Shown here: positions 13,101-24,406 of the stretch, piece by piece
Position numbering within the stretch: position 1 is the stretch's first letter
How the letters are laid out: every line of letters begins with the position of its first letter
Source: Cichorium intybus
Taxonomy: Eukaryota > Streptophyta > Magnoliopsida > Asterales > Asteraceae
Direction of reading: 5' to 3'
DNA: 64,000 nucleotides
NCBI GenBank assembly: GCA_023525715.1
Contig: CM042012.1
Coordinates: 63,647,205-63,711,204 of the forward strand
Notes under the pieces: model-generated
What the model was told of the DNA's origin: nothing
What the model saw: only the letters and a program-made list of their open reading frames with translations
The model's database searches: none
Position numbers and translations under genes: made by a program

Positions 13101-13613
13101 GGCCTTTGGTATCCAGCTAACTCTGATTTTCAGCTTAATGCCTTCACCGACTCCGACTATGGAGGATGCAGACTAGATAGAAAAAGCACATCTGGTTCTT
13201 GCCAATTTCTAGGAGGCAGACTGGTAAGTTGGACTTCAAAGAAACAATCATGTGTGTCCACTTCAACCGCAGAAGCTGAATATGTAGCCGCCGCAAGCTG
13301 CTGTTCACAAGTCATGTGGATGCAAACTCAATTACGTGACTATGGCTACAAAGTATCACAAATTCCCATATTTTGTGACTCAACCAGCGCAATTGCCATT
13401 TCTCACAATCCCGTGCACCATTCCATGACAAAGCACATCGACATTCGATATCATTTCCTCAAAGACAACATACAAAAAGGTCATATCGAATTGCACTTCA
13501 TAAACACCGAAGATCAAATTGCCGATGTCTTTACTAAGGCTCTAGACGAAACCAAGTTTCAATACTTCCTAGGCCGTCTAGGAATGTTGAATCCAGATAA
13601 CATCCATCCCTAA
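10164..13613 (+). pseudogene. pol: Copia A pol: protease, integrase, RT, RNase H with five stops at or after its junction with gag
   Basis: The frame is the same as gag throughout. The protease active site DSGCSKHMTG starts at 10251. The GAG-pre-integrase His-Cys region (LWHRRLSHLNFG, then CAACEGGKLSKS) spans about 10640-10790. The integrase core has Asp in HIDLCGP, Asp in RSDNGLEF and Glu in QQNGVVERKNRT. RT (RVT_2) starts near 12110 (DWVKAMQEELAKFERN), and its catalytic YVDD is at 12657-12668. RNase H has DSDYGG, STAEAEYVAA and FCDSTSAI, and the frame ends at 13613. In-frame stops are TGA 10161 and TAA 10200 at the gag-pol junction, TAA 11241 and TGA 11301 at the end of integrase, and TAA 12546 inside RT right after the conserved APRA. 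There are no frameshifts over 6.2 kb. Catalytic residues survive, yet no functional pol can be translated without reading through. Confidence 0.9.
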
Positions 13614-15140
13614 TCTCTTACTTTTTGTTTGTACAAAAGAGTGTTTACTTTCATTCAAATAGAAAATTCAAAATTTACCAAAAACATTCAAATAACCAAA
13701 ATTTTAAAAAACATCCACATAATCAAAAATCACAAAAAAAATTTAGGATAAAGTTTTATCTTTTTAAAAAGTCTTTATAAAACCATGTGATTAACATCTT
13801 CTTGACTAAATTTTCAGATACTTATGCTCGATGAATGTTCTCAGTAATATTGATTCTTAATTAAAGAGAAGGTTCAAATTTCAAACATTTTTGTTATGTA
13901 CATTCTCCTATTCCCTTTGAATTTATTTCAATTATAACGATTTTATCTATTAAGGGACATAAGATCAGGAGATTCAGATGAAAACCAAACCCATGTGAGA
14001 AATTGTGCCTCGTCTTTAACTGCTAAGTGGAATTCATTTCTGTGAGCAAAGGTGTTTTCATTATGACTTATAGGATTTATACTCTTATACCGTGATGCTA
14101 GTCTCATTTTTGCTTAGATATCAAAATGACCAGGGACGATACATTCATTTTCTTATATATTAGACAAACTGTCTATTATATCACCTATCCCTATCCTCAA
14201 TCAAACCACTTCAAAGAAAAGATTCATCATCTGGCATAACAAGTCTGAAAATTGAAGAAACGTCAAGTCATATCCAAGAAAAACCAGAAGATAGCTCAAA
14301 ATTTCAAAACGCAAAGTCATATCCAACAAATGCTGTCAACAAATCACAATTGGTAACCACATCAGATATCTTTTACACAATGTGTATTCACACAAATCAA
14401 GAAAAGATAAAGACAAAGGTGAACACATCACCAAAGAAAAAGAACATTTACAACAACAATCCATCAAGACAAGACATCTCTCAAACAACGAATTCTCAAA
14501 AGCATTATCAAATATAGCTGTCAAAACCAAAGATTTACCGGGATACTGTAGCCTTCATAATTGAATATTCTTAGTTGCAAACTGCACTATGAAAATTTCT
14601 AAACCCTTCTACATGTATTTACCGACGGAGAGAGAATAAACATCAATGGCATGAATGAAGAAACCCTCTGAGTAATGCCGAAACCAGTCTTATGTGATTG
14701 ATTATCTAATATGAAGACCAAGTGACTAAAGTATATAGGTATAAATTCACATTAAGCATAAGTCAACACCTTCAAAACTGAGAGATATCACTCATCTTTA
14801 GTGATTATACACCAGTTCTGCACCCAGAACAAACAAACACCTCAGTCAAGTGTGAGCTATACCTATGAGCGTTCATCTGAATCGACCTATGAAGATCACT
14901 TGTCGTCTTTATAAATGCTATAAAATCTTAAGGAATATTATGAAAATACATATACAAAAACCTTTTGATAATCGAACTCGAGACTTTGATTCAGAAACAA
15001 ATATTCTTGACAAACATTTTTCAAAACATAAGTAAAATCTAGTCACACTCTTTCAAAACAAGTGATATGGTTTTATAAATGTCTTATCCATATTTCAAGA
15101 ATTTCAATCAAACATCTTTCTCCTCATTTCATTAATGATC
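13614..15140 (+). other. Copia A 3' non-coding region
   Basis: 1.5 kb between the pol stop and the polypurine tract. Sireviruses often have an env-like frame here, but I see none over 64 codons. Two small perfect hairpins stand out: TAGAC/GTCTA near 14163 and ATCACT/AGTGAT near 14790. Confidence 0.5.
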
Positions 15141-15154
15141 ACATAGGGGGAAAT
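15141..15154 (+). other. Polypurine tract of copia A
   Basis: ACATAGGGGGAAAT directly before the 3' LTR, the expected plus-strand priming site. Confidence 0.8.
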
Positions 15155-16533
15155 TGTTGAATAATGTTTTTATGTTTTTTATGTGACCATCACTGAAATA
15201 AGTCGAAATGTTTTTTTAAACAAATATTATCAGTTTATTTCAGGTTGCGTAAATTCAAGATCAACCAAACCGAGATCAACCAAACCTGAGAAAAAGACGC
15301 TATGTACCAAAGAGCAAAAATGTCACCCAGCTACAGCAATCGCGACCCGACAGCACATGTGTCGCAACGTGAAGAAAAACAAAACAAAAGAAGAAAAAGG
15401 CAGAAACAGCTCAGATCGCGACCCGATCTCAACCCGGATCGCGACCCGATCTGATGACAAACGCGTGACATAGTGCTGACCAAAAGATCGCGAGCCGATG
15501 GCAACCCGACGAGATCGCGACCCGATCTCTTTACCAATCGCGACCCGATCACCTTCCTCATCGCGACCCGACCCACCTACCACACTCCACCGAGTCGGGT
15601 AGTGGCTAGCACAAAAGCGAGCACCACTCAAGATCGCGACCCGATCGTATAGAGGATCGCGACCCGATCTCGTCTGGAACAGACTATAAATTCAAGCTTC
15701 CTCTTGCTGATTTTCTACACACTACACAACATATACTCATAAACCTCAAGCATACCCACGACCAAACAGCTCAAAACTCTGAAATTTCTGCATTTGGCAA
15801 CGATGATCAAACCGCAAAACCGCAAGAAACAAAACCTCCACCCGACACCAAACATCAAACCGCAAAACCGCAAGAAAGAAAACCTCCACCCGACACCAAA
15901 CTTCAAACCGCTAAACAACCTCTACCCGACACCAAACTTCAAACCTCTAAACAACCTCTACCCAACACCAAAAATCACCAAAACCTCATCCTACCGCGAA
16001 GAACAAGAAATCGACACATCAAGAAAAACGCTATCTTCCGCAGCTATCGATAAGTTCTTTTAAAATTATCTGTGTCGTTATTGATTTATTTAAACTTTTA
16101 TAAATCAATTGTACCAAATATCCAATACATCCGAATTGAACCTCGACAACGAAAACACATGTGGACTGTATTTAACCGAGACATCTAACTTCTAACTTCT
16201 AACCTTTTTATTTATTGTAAAAACACGTTATCGTTGATAATGACGTTTATTACATCTAACATCTAATTTCTAACTTCTAACTTCTAACTTCTAACCTTTT
16301 TATTTATTGTAAAAACACGTTATCGTTGATAATAGCGTTTATTACATCTAACCTTTAACTTCTAACTTTTACGTTATTTACCGCTTTCTGTCTATTTATT
16401 TATAGCTTTCAGCAACTTAACTTTATTCCGCAACTCTTATTTATTCCGCATATTATAGATAAAATACATATCTGTCACACAGTAATCGGCTTAAAAACAT
16501 TATTCGTGGAGATCAGTTATCGTATTTTCAACA
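15155..16533 (+). repeat. 3' LTR of copia A (1379 bp)
   Basis: It pairs with the 5' LTR along its whole length. By eye there are about 17 single-base differences and one 15-bp repeat-unit loss at about 15546. The right flank ACATT (16534-16538) matches the left flank ACGTT except for one base. Confidence 0.93.
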
Positions 16534-16904
16534 ACATTATTTGTTTTTAATGTCATGTATCCCAGGTGCCGATGACCTAACATTGGATATAGGGATGGAA
16601 GGACTTAGAAGTCATATAGAAGTTCATTGATAGGAATGATGATTGCGTAATAGTTACATCCCTAGTCGTTGGGGCGTGTGTGCAGGTGATTGTTTATATT
16701 TTCTATGGTTTAGATTGATATGAAGTTGTAACCCCCGTAGTTATCTAAACATTTTTAAAACCTAAATGGTTTTTGTTGGGACCAAATTTTAGAATATGAA
16801 TTAATGTCATAAACAAAATAAGGTTTTTGAAATGTGAGATTTTTCAACATAAAGTTTCATAAAATATTACACCATTTAAGATGTATAAAAATCGGGGCGT
16901 TACA
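16534..16904 (+). repeat. Gypsy LTR 'L', segment 3 (3' end)
   Basis: Non-coding. It ends ATCGGGGCGTTACA at 16904, a typical gypsy LTR terminus, and continues the sequence cut by copia A. Confidence 0.5.
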
Positions 16905-17245
16905 AGTTATGTATCTATAAACAGTTTTTAGCCACATATTTAGACGAAATGCTTCATTAAGTTAACAAATATTCCTACCTATTAGTTACACTTGTTTTTG
17001 ATATGGCCACAGTTTTTCGGTTGATACAGCCACACAAAACTAATGTATCTTGTATAATATCTAAAATGACGCGACATTTGGTCACACTTTGGATGGAAAA
17101 AAAATCATGTGACTAAATACATATGGTCACAATATTTTTGTGTGATTATATCCATTTCGGGTACTAGTGTTGCAAGCGGACCTACTTGTAGCACATTGCC
17201 AAGGAGGAGCGGTGGTTAGCAGTGTGACATTGTTGCTATCGACAA
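16905..17245. other. AT-rich spacer, nothing recognised
   Basis: No gene or clear element. It contains several imperfect 'TGTGGTCACA / GCCACA' words and GGGTACTAGTG at 17159-17169, which could be an old DNA-transposon end; no partner end was found. Confidence 0.3.
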
Positions 17246-17737
17246 TCATTTCAACACCTTATTCCTCGGTTCAAAAGCCTTTCCCATGTGAATTATTATA
17301 CGATAAGAAGCATGGGTCGTGTGAGACGATAAAGAGGGTGTCGGGTACTGTGTCATTCGTTTATCTGTGAGAAGGAGCATATATCGAGTCCTAAAAAATG
17401 TAAGGAAAGGAGATAGATAATGAGTTCTTATTGTCATGCATTTGTAGTATGAAGAGAGATTAATAGTGTAGATGATGAGGTTTTTATCGGGAATGTGCGA
17501 GTCGATGTTGTCAGGACAATCTGCCATAGTCCTTATCCTGGTGTAGTAGTTTGTCATGGAGAGGTAGGCTAATGAGATGTTGCATAATTTAGAATCAAGT
17601 TTGATTGCCTTATGAAAAATCTTCTGAATGCTTACCCAAACCAGTCGGGCCGATGAATTTTTCTTGAGAATCATTTGACAGAGAGGTCGAGAATCAATAC
17701 CTTGTATACGATGTTTTACAATGGAATCCACTTTCAT
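17246..17737 (-). pseudogene. Decayed copia gag fragment (UBN2-type)
   Basis: A 163-codon minus-strand frame with the signature of plant copia gag (UBN2/UBN2_2 family). In order it shows ILKKNSSARLVWVSIQKIF, KAIKLDSKLCNISL, YYTRIRTMADCPDNIDSHIPDKNLIIYTINLSS, and FRTRYMLLLTDKRM. There is no zinc knuckle, no pol and no LTR nearby, so it is an isolated relic. The frame is surprisingly open for a relic, but its N-terminus lacks the usual gag start and the right flank does not continue the domain. It resembles the fragment at 20867-21324 on the other side of the WIP gene, on the same strand. Confidence 0.65.
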
Positions 17738-18355
17738 CTATTCAGGTCTGTTGATTTGGGGTTGGCATTGTCGAAGGTAGCATCAATGTGATTGATGAAA
17801 TTAACTTTGATATAATGTGTTACAAAAGTTCCCCCATGCCTCTTACATTAGCCTATCTACGTCCAGAAGGATTGGAATATATGACTTTTTGTTGGTATTA
17901 TGTAGGCTTTATATAGAGGGGTTTGATCATCGCCGACCATTGGGGTCGATCCAAGGGAACAATGGTAGTGAAAGACGCAGGAAAACAGAGTGATAGAGAC
18001 AATATTGAGAACAGATTAGGTGAGCGTAGGAAACAAGAATATTTAGGTGGAAGGAGATTGCATACGGTTGGATACCATGTACAATGTTATTTTCCCATAA
18101 CTAAAAACGATTGATTACGAAGTAATAAATACAATGTACAACGGGTCTACGCAAATCAGCCTATACATACATACAAAATACATAAAGATATAGACTAACA
18201 AAATCGTCAAATATTTATTTGAAATCTATTGCAATATATAAAAAGACAATTCAAACTAAATTCATAATCATATGTCAAGATTCCAAATGTAACATTTAAG
18301 CCATAACTATTATAACAATTTATGTATATAGAAAACAAATGTCCACTCTTAGTTT
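17738..18355. other. Spacer; possible poly(A) signal of the WIP gene
   Basis: No coding region recognised. On the minus strand an AATAAA lies at 18214-18219, about 140 bases past the WIP stop codon, a plausible poly(A) signal. The 63-codon plus-strand frame at 17923-18114 has no recognisable domain. Confidence 0.4.
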
Positions 18356-19739
18356 TCAATCAATCGGCTTATGTAGATCGATCGGACCAAAAGATGGCGG
18401 TGCCGGAGCATGATCTAAACCAAACGACATAATATGGTCTTTAAGTGATCTCTTATGCTTGAAATCAGAACCACAAATGCATAACCATCGTTTACCACAG
18501 TTCTTCTCATGTGTTCGCCAATCGCCTTTAACCGCAAAACTCTTTCCACACTTTCGGCACGAGAAAAGCTTTGTCCCGTGCTTCCTTTTGTAATGTGTTT
18601 GGAGTGTCCTAAAGTCCTTGAGAGGCTTTGACCTTGGATGGTTAATGTTGTTCTTACACTCGTCTTCACAACAATAGCAGGGCACCCCTATCATCACTCG
18701 TGGTTGCGTTCCCCGCAACGAGTCTGCTCCTTTTCTGTATTCCGATCCATGACCCCACATGTGCATCTACCAATTATTGTAAATTTTGTATGTAAATAAA
18801 ATACTGCTTGACTTGTCATATCAAAAAGTTCACACAAAAAAAGAGAAATATATAAATAACAAATATTTTTTTCGTATTGAGCTACTATAACCTTATTTTG
18901 GGCACGATATGTTCTAATGAACCCTTTGATTGGTTTGCCGATAAATTACGGATAGCATCTATTCGGGTAATAGAAAAAAATCGATAATGATGCTATCATC
19001 AAATTACTTGCATGTTCTAATATACCCTCTTGGTGACTTGTCGATAAAATGTATCAAATTCTTATACTTTCGGACCTCTAATAGGTTAAAGGACACAAGA
19101 AACAAAATCTTTACTTGTGTTATCATTAAAATAATTGCGTGTTTTAATACACATTGTCCATAAAATTGTGTATCTAATACTGATATATAGTTAAGGACCT
19201 CTATAACGTTAAAACAAATGGAAAAAAAAAAAAATCTTAACTTATGCAATATCACCACTAGGCATGCTTGAAAAGTATTATAACATATAACAAAAAAAGT
19301 GTGATATAATAAAAAAAAGCGTAGGAAACGCAGACGTCACCTGAAGATTGTTATACCGATTGAAGGTTTTATTGCAGATATGGCATGAGAAGTGAGTGAA
19401 GCCTGCGAGGATTTGAGCACGACTAGGTATCCAGTAGTCTGCGTTAGCCGGCATATTTTCCATTGTGATGTTATTATTTTTATTGTCATCATCTGTATCA
19501 TCGACAATAATAAGCTTATCAGTCCTACTAGGAAGCCCGATATGTAATGCCACAGTCACATCTTCATCGTCGTCAACTATGTTGCATGAACTTGAGTTAC
19601 CCATGAACTTGCATGGTTCAAGAGGAAGGAAGCTCAAAAGGGGTAGCGATTTTGAAGACTCTTCAGCTTTGCTTTTGAGAAAATCGAATGGCTTAAAAAC
19701 GGTGTTGTTCGGTTTACTTGAAGAAGCAAAGAGCTCCAT
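18356..19739 (-). CDS. WIP-domain C2H2 zinc-finger transcription factor (two exons)
   Basis: Exon 1 is 19739-19341 (133 codons) and exon 2 is 18766-18356 (136 codons plus stop). They are joined across a 574-bp GT...AG intron (18767-19340) in phase 0, giving 269 residues. The splice falls inside finger 1, between ...RYNNLQ and MHMWGH, and restores the C-x2-C-x12-H-x3-H spacing. The WIP domain has four fingers. Finger 1 starts FSCHIC (residue 119). Finger 2 contains CYCCEDEC...HYKRKH. Finger 3 is CRKCGKSF...THEKNC. Finger 4 is CICGSDFKHKRSLKDH. The N-terminal part has an acidic Asp-rich patch and VTVALHIGLPS, a motif shared by WIP proteins that resembles an EAR-type repression motif. WIP proteins (TT1, NTT and relatives) are plant-specific nuclear regulators of seed-coat, root and vascular development. 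The short N-terminus is nearest to the TT1-size members, but I cannot assign the orthologue. No stops, frameshifts or lost zinc ligands are visible. This is the only apparently intact host gene in the window. Confidence 0.92.
18767..19340 (-). other. Intron of the WIP gene
   Basis: Donor: exon ...CAATCTTCAG followed by GTGACG at 19340. Acceptor: ...AATTGGTAG followed by ATGCACATG at 18766. It is AT-rich and phase 0, and it interrupts the first zinc finger. Confidence 0.88.
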
Positions 19740-20016
19740 GTGTTCATGAAAATGAGGGTATTTTTTTGGCGAAGTTGAAGAAAGGGAGTAAATAGGATTA
19801 GAGGAGGGGTAGTAGCTGGAGAGAATGAGTTGGTTGGAATGAAAGGGATGTAATAAATTTGGTCTACTTTTGTAAAATTATTCTATTTTTGGGTATGGAA
19901 ACTAAATAACTTAAATACCATGGCCCCCAGTTGCAATTATATTTGGAAGCATTTTGACTCAGAAGGGCTCAAACTCTTTAGCAACATTGGTTTTCTTTAA
20001 AGTTTCAAGTATCTGG
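19740..20016 (-). promoter_or_regulatory. Presumed promoter region of the WIP gene
   Basis: Sequence upstream of the ATG at 19739. I see no convincing TATA box; the region is AT-rich and ends at a CACTA-like transposon terminus at 20017, so the intact upstream region may be only about 280 bp. Confidence 0.3.
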
Positions 20017-20100
20017 CACTGCAAGAAAACCGGGTTTTATGACGGTGTTTTTCTGGCGAAATACAAACCGTTGCCATAACGTAATTTTCCTGATTAAAAC
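20017..20100 (+). mobile_element. CACTA-type transposon terminus (candidate)
   Basis: CACTGCAAGAAAACC followed by GGGTTTTATGACGG at 20017-20045 resembles the CACTRCAAGAAA terminal repeats of plant CACTA elements. I did not find the matching opposite end or a transposase, so this may be a lone end. Confidence 0.4.
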
Positions 20101-20866
20101 GTAAAAATTAGTTGGAATCAAGTAGTTTAAAACCCACATATTTCATTCAGGGGTGAGTACACACCGAGAATGAATACATGTATGTTAACCGGTCTTCAAT
20201 CCATTTATCATATGAATCACAAATGTTCAAAGATAGCTCATACCATAGACATACAAACGCATATATAATACAAGTCCTTCATTCATGATATTAGTTATCG
20301 GACTGCGGCATAATAGTTTAGCAATGTATCACGCTTCACCGTGTATAAACTTTTAGCCCTTTTATAATCAATAAAATCGATTCCGTCACATATTGGTTAA
20401 TGTTAGTATGCGATATGAATGCCGTATGGTTATATATTTCTAACGTACGTATGTTCATCTACCATAACTAGAAGACGATTTTTTAAAATCCTAGATTTGT
20501 TTCATACATATAAACTAATTAAAATGTCATCAAATTGATATGTGTCTTATGTTTTTCTATAAGAATATTTTGATGTTTTAGCATGTTTAGTATAGCGCAA
20601 ATGTCATTGTTATCACATTGTTGGCTAAATCCCATTGACCTCAATTTGACTGCTCGGTGGAGAGGACGGTTGGAGAGGAGGAGTGGTTAATTATGAGATG
20701 CTTGGAACGAGTGGTTGTGTACATGGTTCCTATGTAGTTCCTCGAGAAGAAGCATGGTGCAGGTTTTTAAAACTTTGGGACGAGGGGAGCGGTAACGAAT
20801 GAGGCTAGCGTGTAGTCAAATTTAAGGGGGGGGGGATATTGTTTATGGTGTATGTAACATTTTTTT
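20101..20866. other. AT-rich stretch, nothing recognised
   Basis: No domain-bearing frame, RNA gene or clear repeat. A run of nine or more G lies at about 20826-20834. Confidence 0.3.
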
Positions 20867-21324
20867 TCAGAACAGTGACATTGTCAAGGAGGTAAGGTAT
20901 GAAATTGATGCAGGTGCAATAGTCCGTATAGAGGAATCGCCAATGGAGACGTTGTACAGCTCACTATCCAACTGTATAGCCTTTATGTATTTGTTATCGG
21001 GGAAAAGAGTTTCAATGCTTTTCTGGACTTGCCTTGCATCAGTAGTTTTCTTCAAGATCTATGTAGCATGGATTGTGAAATTGTTACATAGATCATAATT
21101 TCACAATGGAATCTATGCGATTCCATTTCAATATTATCAGAGGAATCGAGAGATTTTTCGTTTGGTTCTTCAACGTGATCAGTAACTCCAAAGTCGTTGT
21201 AGTGAGTTTGGGGTAATTCTTGCATTGCGTCATAATACAAGCAATCTAAATCAAGGATGAAAGGGATGTATGACTTGATACTGGTGATGCCATATGGGTT
21301 CTCAAGATGGAGGGAGGTCGTCAT
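20867..21324 (-). pseudogene. Decayed copia gag fragment (UBN2-type), frameshifted
   Basis: Two minus-strand frames join into one gag N-terminal half. 21324-21052 reads PYGITSIKSYIPFILDLDCLYYDAMQEL...THYNDFGVTDH...IYVTISQSML. 21055-20867 then reads, in another frame, KSIETLFPDNKYIKAIQLDSELYNVSIGD. This order is standard for plant copia gag proteins. A frameshift lies near 21055. There is no pol and no LTR. It is similar to the relic at 17246-17737. Confidence 0.65.
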
Positions 21325-21395
21325 AATGTTGACGATGTCAATGATGAGGGTTGTTGCGAGAAAGTTAGTTGCAACTAGGGTTGGGAAGAAAGAGC

Positions 21396-21399
<4 letters not shown>

Positions 21400-21454
<55 letters not shown>

Positions 21455-21469
21455 TGTGTGTGTGTGTGT
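21400..21469 (+). repeat. (GA)n-(GT)n microsatellite
   Basis: About 26 GA units (21400-21451) run directly into about 9 GT units (21452-21469). The repeat gives spurious Arg/Glu open frames. Confidence 0.95.
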
Positions 21470-21470
21470 T

Positions 21471-22580
21471 GAGTCGAATATTATTGCTTGTGGCGAAGAC
21501 CAAGACATCTATGATATCCACGGTTATCTTAAAAATTACGAAGATGAGGTGGAAGAGAAAATAAGGAAAAAGATTGTTGGTGGTGACTCAGATGGTGGGG
21601 TGGCTTTGGTTGCCAATTATGGATCTAACAAAATGTTTTACAAAAAACCACTTTCGAGTGGGGGATCTAGGCCAACCAAACACAACCCTTAAAGTCATGA
21701 AAGAAAACCTGAATATATCGGTTCAAAGGAAGACTCCTCGAAACTCTCTAAATCTAAGGATAAAGCTACCGGGGATAGTGGTTTTGACTACAATTACTAT
21801 TCATCGAAGAATCACACTGGGTCAGCTCTGGTGGTTTCGACTTAGAAGGGAGATGGAGGTCTGGTCCTCCGGCCTCGACACTGAAGAAATACGAAGGCCA
21901 ACACATGGATGCCTGATGGTCAAACACGAAGGCTCAATGGTGTCTAGTACCTCCACCGCTCCAAACTGGATATGCCTCACTTTGGTCCACCTTATGGGTT
22001 CCATCATTGACAAGGTACTTTAAATTTTAATTCTAAATAATGTTCCTTATAATACTATTGTTAAGGAAATTCAATGTGCTTGCACTACCTTAGGTCAAGC
22101 ATTAATTACGGCTATCAAGAAGTCTGTCCATGCCAAAGACAAAGTCATTATGTTAAAGGGTGTGTTGGGGCATAAATCTAAATTGATTGAGGAGTTAGAG
22201 AGAAGAGTGATGAATATCAATGATTCTAGAATATACCTATGTCGAAATGTAAAGTTGGTTACTAAACATCGAAACATCTTTTGTAATGTTGCTAAGAGGT
22301 TATATGCACAACTGACACTAGTATAGCATAGTTCTTTTATATCGAATGATTTACATCAAAAAATGCTTCCATATCTTGAATTAAATGATTCTGCTATAAA
22401 TAAAACTGTCTATGATTGTGAATATATTGTTTCTTCAGATTTTGTGCCTAACATTTCTTACACTTATGGTATGGAGAAACTGGACACATATCTGAATCTG
22501 AAGGAGCTGGCAAATATTACGGACGTAACATTATCCAAAAATGAACATAAAGCCATTGCATGCTACTCAAACTCATATTG
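21471..22580 (+). pseudogene. Decayed Sirevirus-like gag C-terminal half
   Basis: Several short frames in register resemble the middle and C-terminal part of long copia gags. In order: DIYDIHGYLKNYEDEVEEKI and GGVALVANYGSNK, then a Ser/Lys-rich link, a degraded knuckle-like FDYNYYSSKNHTG, and a long helical stretch (VIMLKGVLGHKSKLIEELERRV...CNVAKRLYAQL). The last piece (22363-22617) has no recognisable domain and its frame runs into the gypsy LTR starting at 22581. There are many stops. The match is from memory of the family's style and is moderate. Confidence 0.4.
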
Positions 22581-24406
22581 TGTAACATCCCGTTTTCCGG
22601 TACACTCGTTAATTTAATTCAAATTATGTATTTTATGAAATAAAATGATATAGATATATAATATAATAAGAAAAAATAAAGTATATTGCTATAAAAGATT
22701 AAATATGCTAAATCAAGGGACTTACTTTGAAAACAAATGTCATTAAGGGGCGATTTATGTCATTATGTAAACGACTAGGGACTAAAGGACAACAAGGCTC
22801 AACGATTTGTGTGTGACGACCAAGAAAGCAATGAGAGTGGGAGAAGGGCGACGGGAAGGAAGAGGACAGGGAAGGAGGCGGAAGTGGAGTGCTTGGTTGT
22901 TGGATCCATCCCTTATCTAGGTAAGTTTCATGTTCATATTTTTGTTCTTTGGCCCAAAAACCCTGGTTCCTTCTCCGATTTATTGACTTTTCTGTATTGA
23001 TCAGACCATCCACGGAGTTTGAAATCGAAATATAACCTCTCGATTATAGCCCTATCTGGACTGTAGCTTTGGGACATCCATATGCAAGTTTTGACCGTTT
23101 CGTTTTCAGTTTTGATGTCTAAAACTCGAAATATAACCTCTCGATCACAGCCTTATTTGCATATGAAAATGCATTGTTTTGCTGCCATATTGTAAAATTC
23201 ATATAAACTCATAGGAGTAACATTTGAACCTGAAATCAGTTCCCAGAGTTCGGCATTTGAGTTTGGAACAATCCATATGTTTTAGCCTAAGCCTGGAAAT
23301 GGCTCTAACTAGGGTGAAAAATGTCATTTTCACAAACTGCTCCGGTTTGGACAATTTTGTTATCCTAACTTCATAAATTAATATAAAATCATCAAAAAAA
23401 TGGTTAGTGCGATATGTCCCTGGTTAGCTAAGAGACCGAATGTTAATGATATGTAATAATTTTACCGATTGGAAGGGTTTGAGGGGGTTAAAGTAGTCTT
23501 GAAAAGACTACTGTTTTAGGACATAACCTAATATGTGAACCTAATAATAAAATAAGTATATATGAAGGGTTAAGGTCTAGCTACTATACCTTGTAACACT
23601 TTAAAACACCTTATAGGAGTATAAGGAGTACGTGTTGGTGTTTGGTTGGACTCTCAGAGTAGCTACACAAATTCTACATTGCTTATTGAGGTGAGTTCCT
23701 CACTACAACATTTTGATGTTGTCCATCCTTTACTTTAGCTCGTTTGTGCTTGTAGAATGTATGTAGGTAGTACTAGGCTGCTTGGGTGTCTAGTATGTGT
23801 TTGATGTGTACTTGGGTAGTACTAGACTTTTGTGATGTCTAGTAGATGCATGATTAGAAGTTTGGGAGTACATAACAAGGTATGCATGGCAAGAGGCTCT
23901 ATACAATGTATGCATGGCTTGGAGTACTGAGGAAGGTATTCATGGCTCGAAGTACTAAGCAAGGTAGCATGGCTCAGAGTGTTGAGAAAGGTAGCATGGC
24001 TCGATATACTTGGTAAGGTAGACTAGTGTTTACTGTGATGTATGTATTGTATCATTTCTGTGAAGAGTAGAGCATGTATGATTGATACGTTGTGTATGTG
24101 TTGGAATTCACTAAGTAGTGTGCTTACCCTTTCCCTTAAAACCAATATTTTGGGTACTTCTGGTACGAGTGATGGCGAGGCATGATGAGTACACATCGGC
24201 ACTTCTTCTCTTCTGGATTATGATTTATGTTGACTTTGTTTGTGTTTTTGACTTTCACTAATTGTTGGTCTTGAATAACGATGACATTAAATGTTTTGAT
24301 TATTGAAACATGAATTATATTTGAAAGTTTTAATGAAATGATGTTTTTATTATAAAAAATGTTTTCTTTAAATTTTTTAATTTATTACGAAAACTGGGAC
24401 ATTACA
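22581..24406 (+). repeat. 5' LTR of gypsy element K (1826 bp)
   Basis: Starts TGTAACATCCCG and ends GGGACATTACA, a Tekay/del-type LTR. It contains imperfect approximately 30-bp repeats around GGTAGCATGGCTC (23877-24010). A near-match primer site follows. The 3' LTR is not in place, since K is cut off near 30192. Confidence 0.75.

Larger units (their letters stand above)
5708..16533 (+). mobile_element. Copia element A, full length, non-autonomous copy
   Basis: This is a 10.8-kb LTR retrotransposon with LTRs at 5708-7101 and 15155-16533, both TGTTGAATAA...TTCAACA. A primer site is at 7104 and a polypurine tract at 15141. The flanks are ACGTT (5703-5707) and ACATT (16534-16538), a target duplication with one later change. 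The domain order gag, protease, integrase, RT, RNase H is the copia order. Large size, long LTRs, an approximately 900-codon gag with a coiled-coil-like tail and about 1.5 kb of non-coding DNA after pol fit the Sirevirus (Maximus/SIRE) lineage; lineage is inferred. All coding blocks lie in one frame, broken only by six stop codons. By eye the LTRs differ at about 17 positions plus one 15-bp indel, so insertion is fairly recent. Confidence 0.93.

Noticed and set aside
15155..15473. Possible env-like gene after copia A pol, as in some Sireviruses
   Set aside because: The only long frame in this area starts inside the 3' LTR and is identical to one in the 5' LTR; 13614-15140 has no credible frame.
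21257..21692. Open frames rich in Arg-Glu across the GA repeat
   Set aside because: Product of the (GA)n-(GT)n microsatellite; no domain on either side that continues in the same frame.
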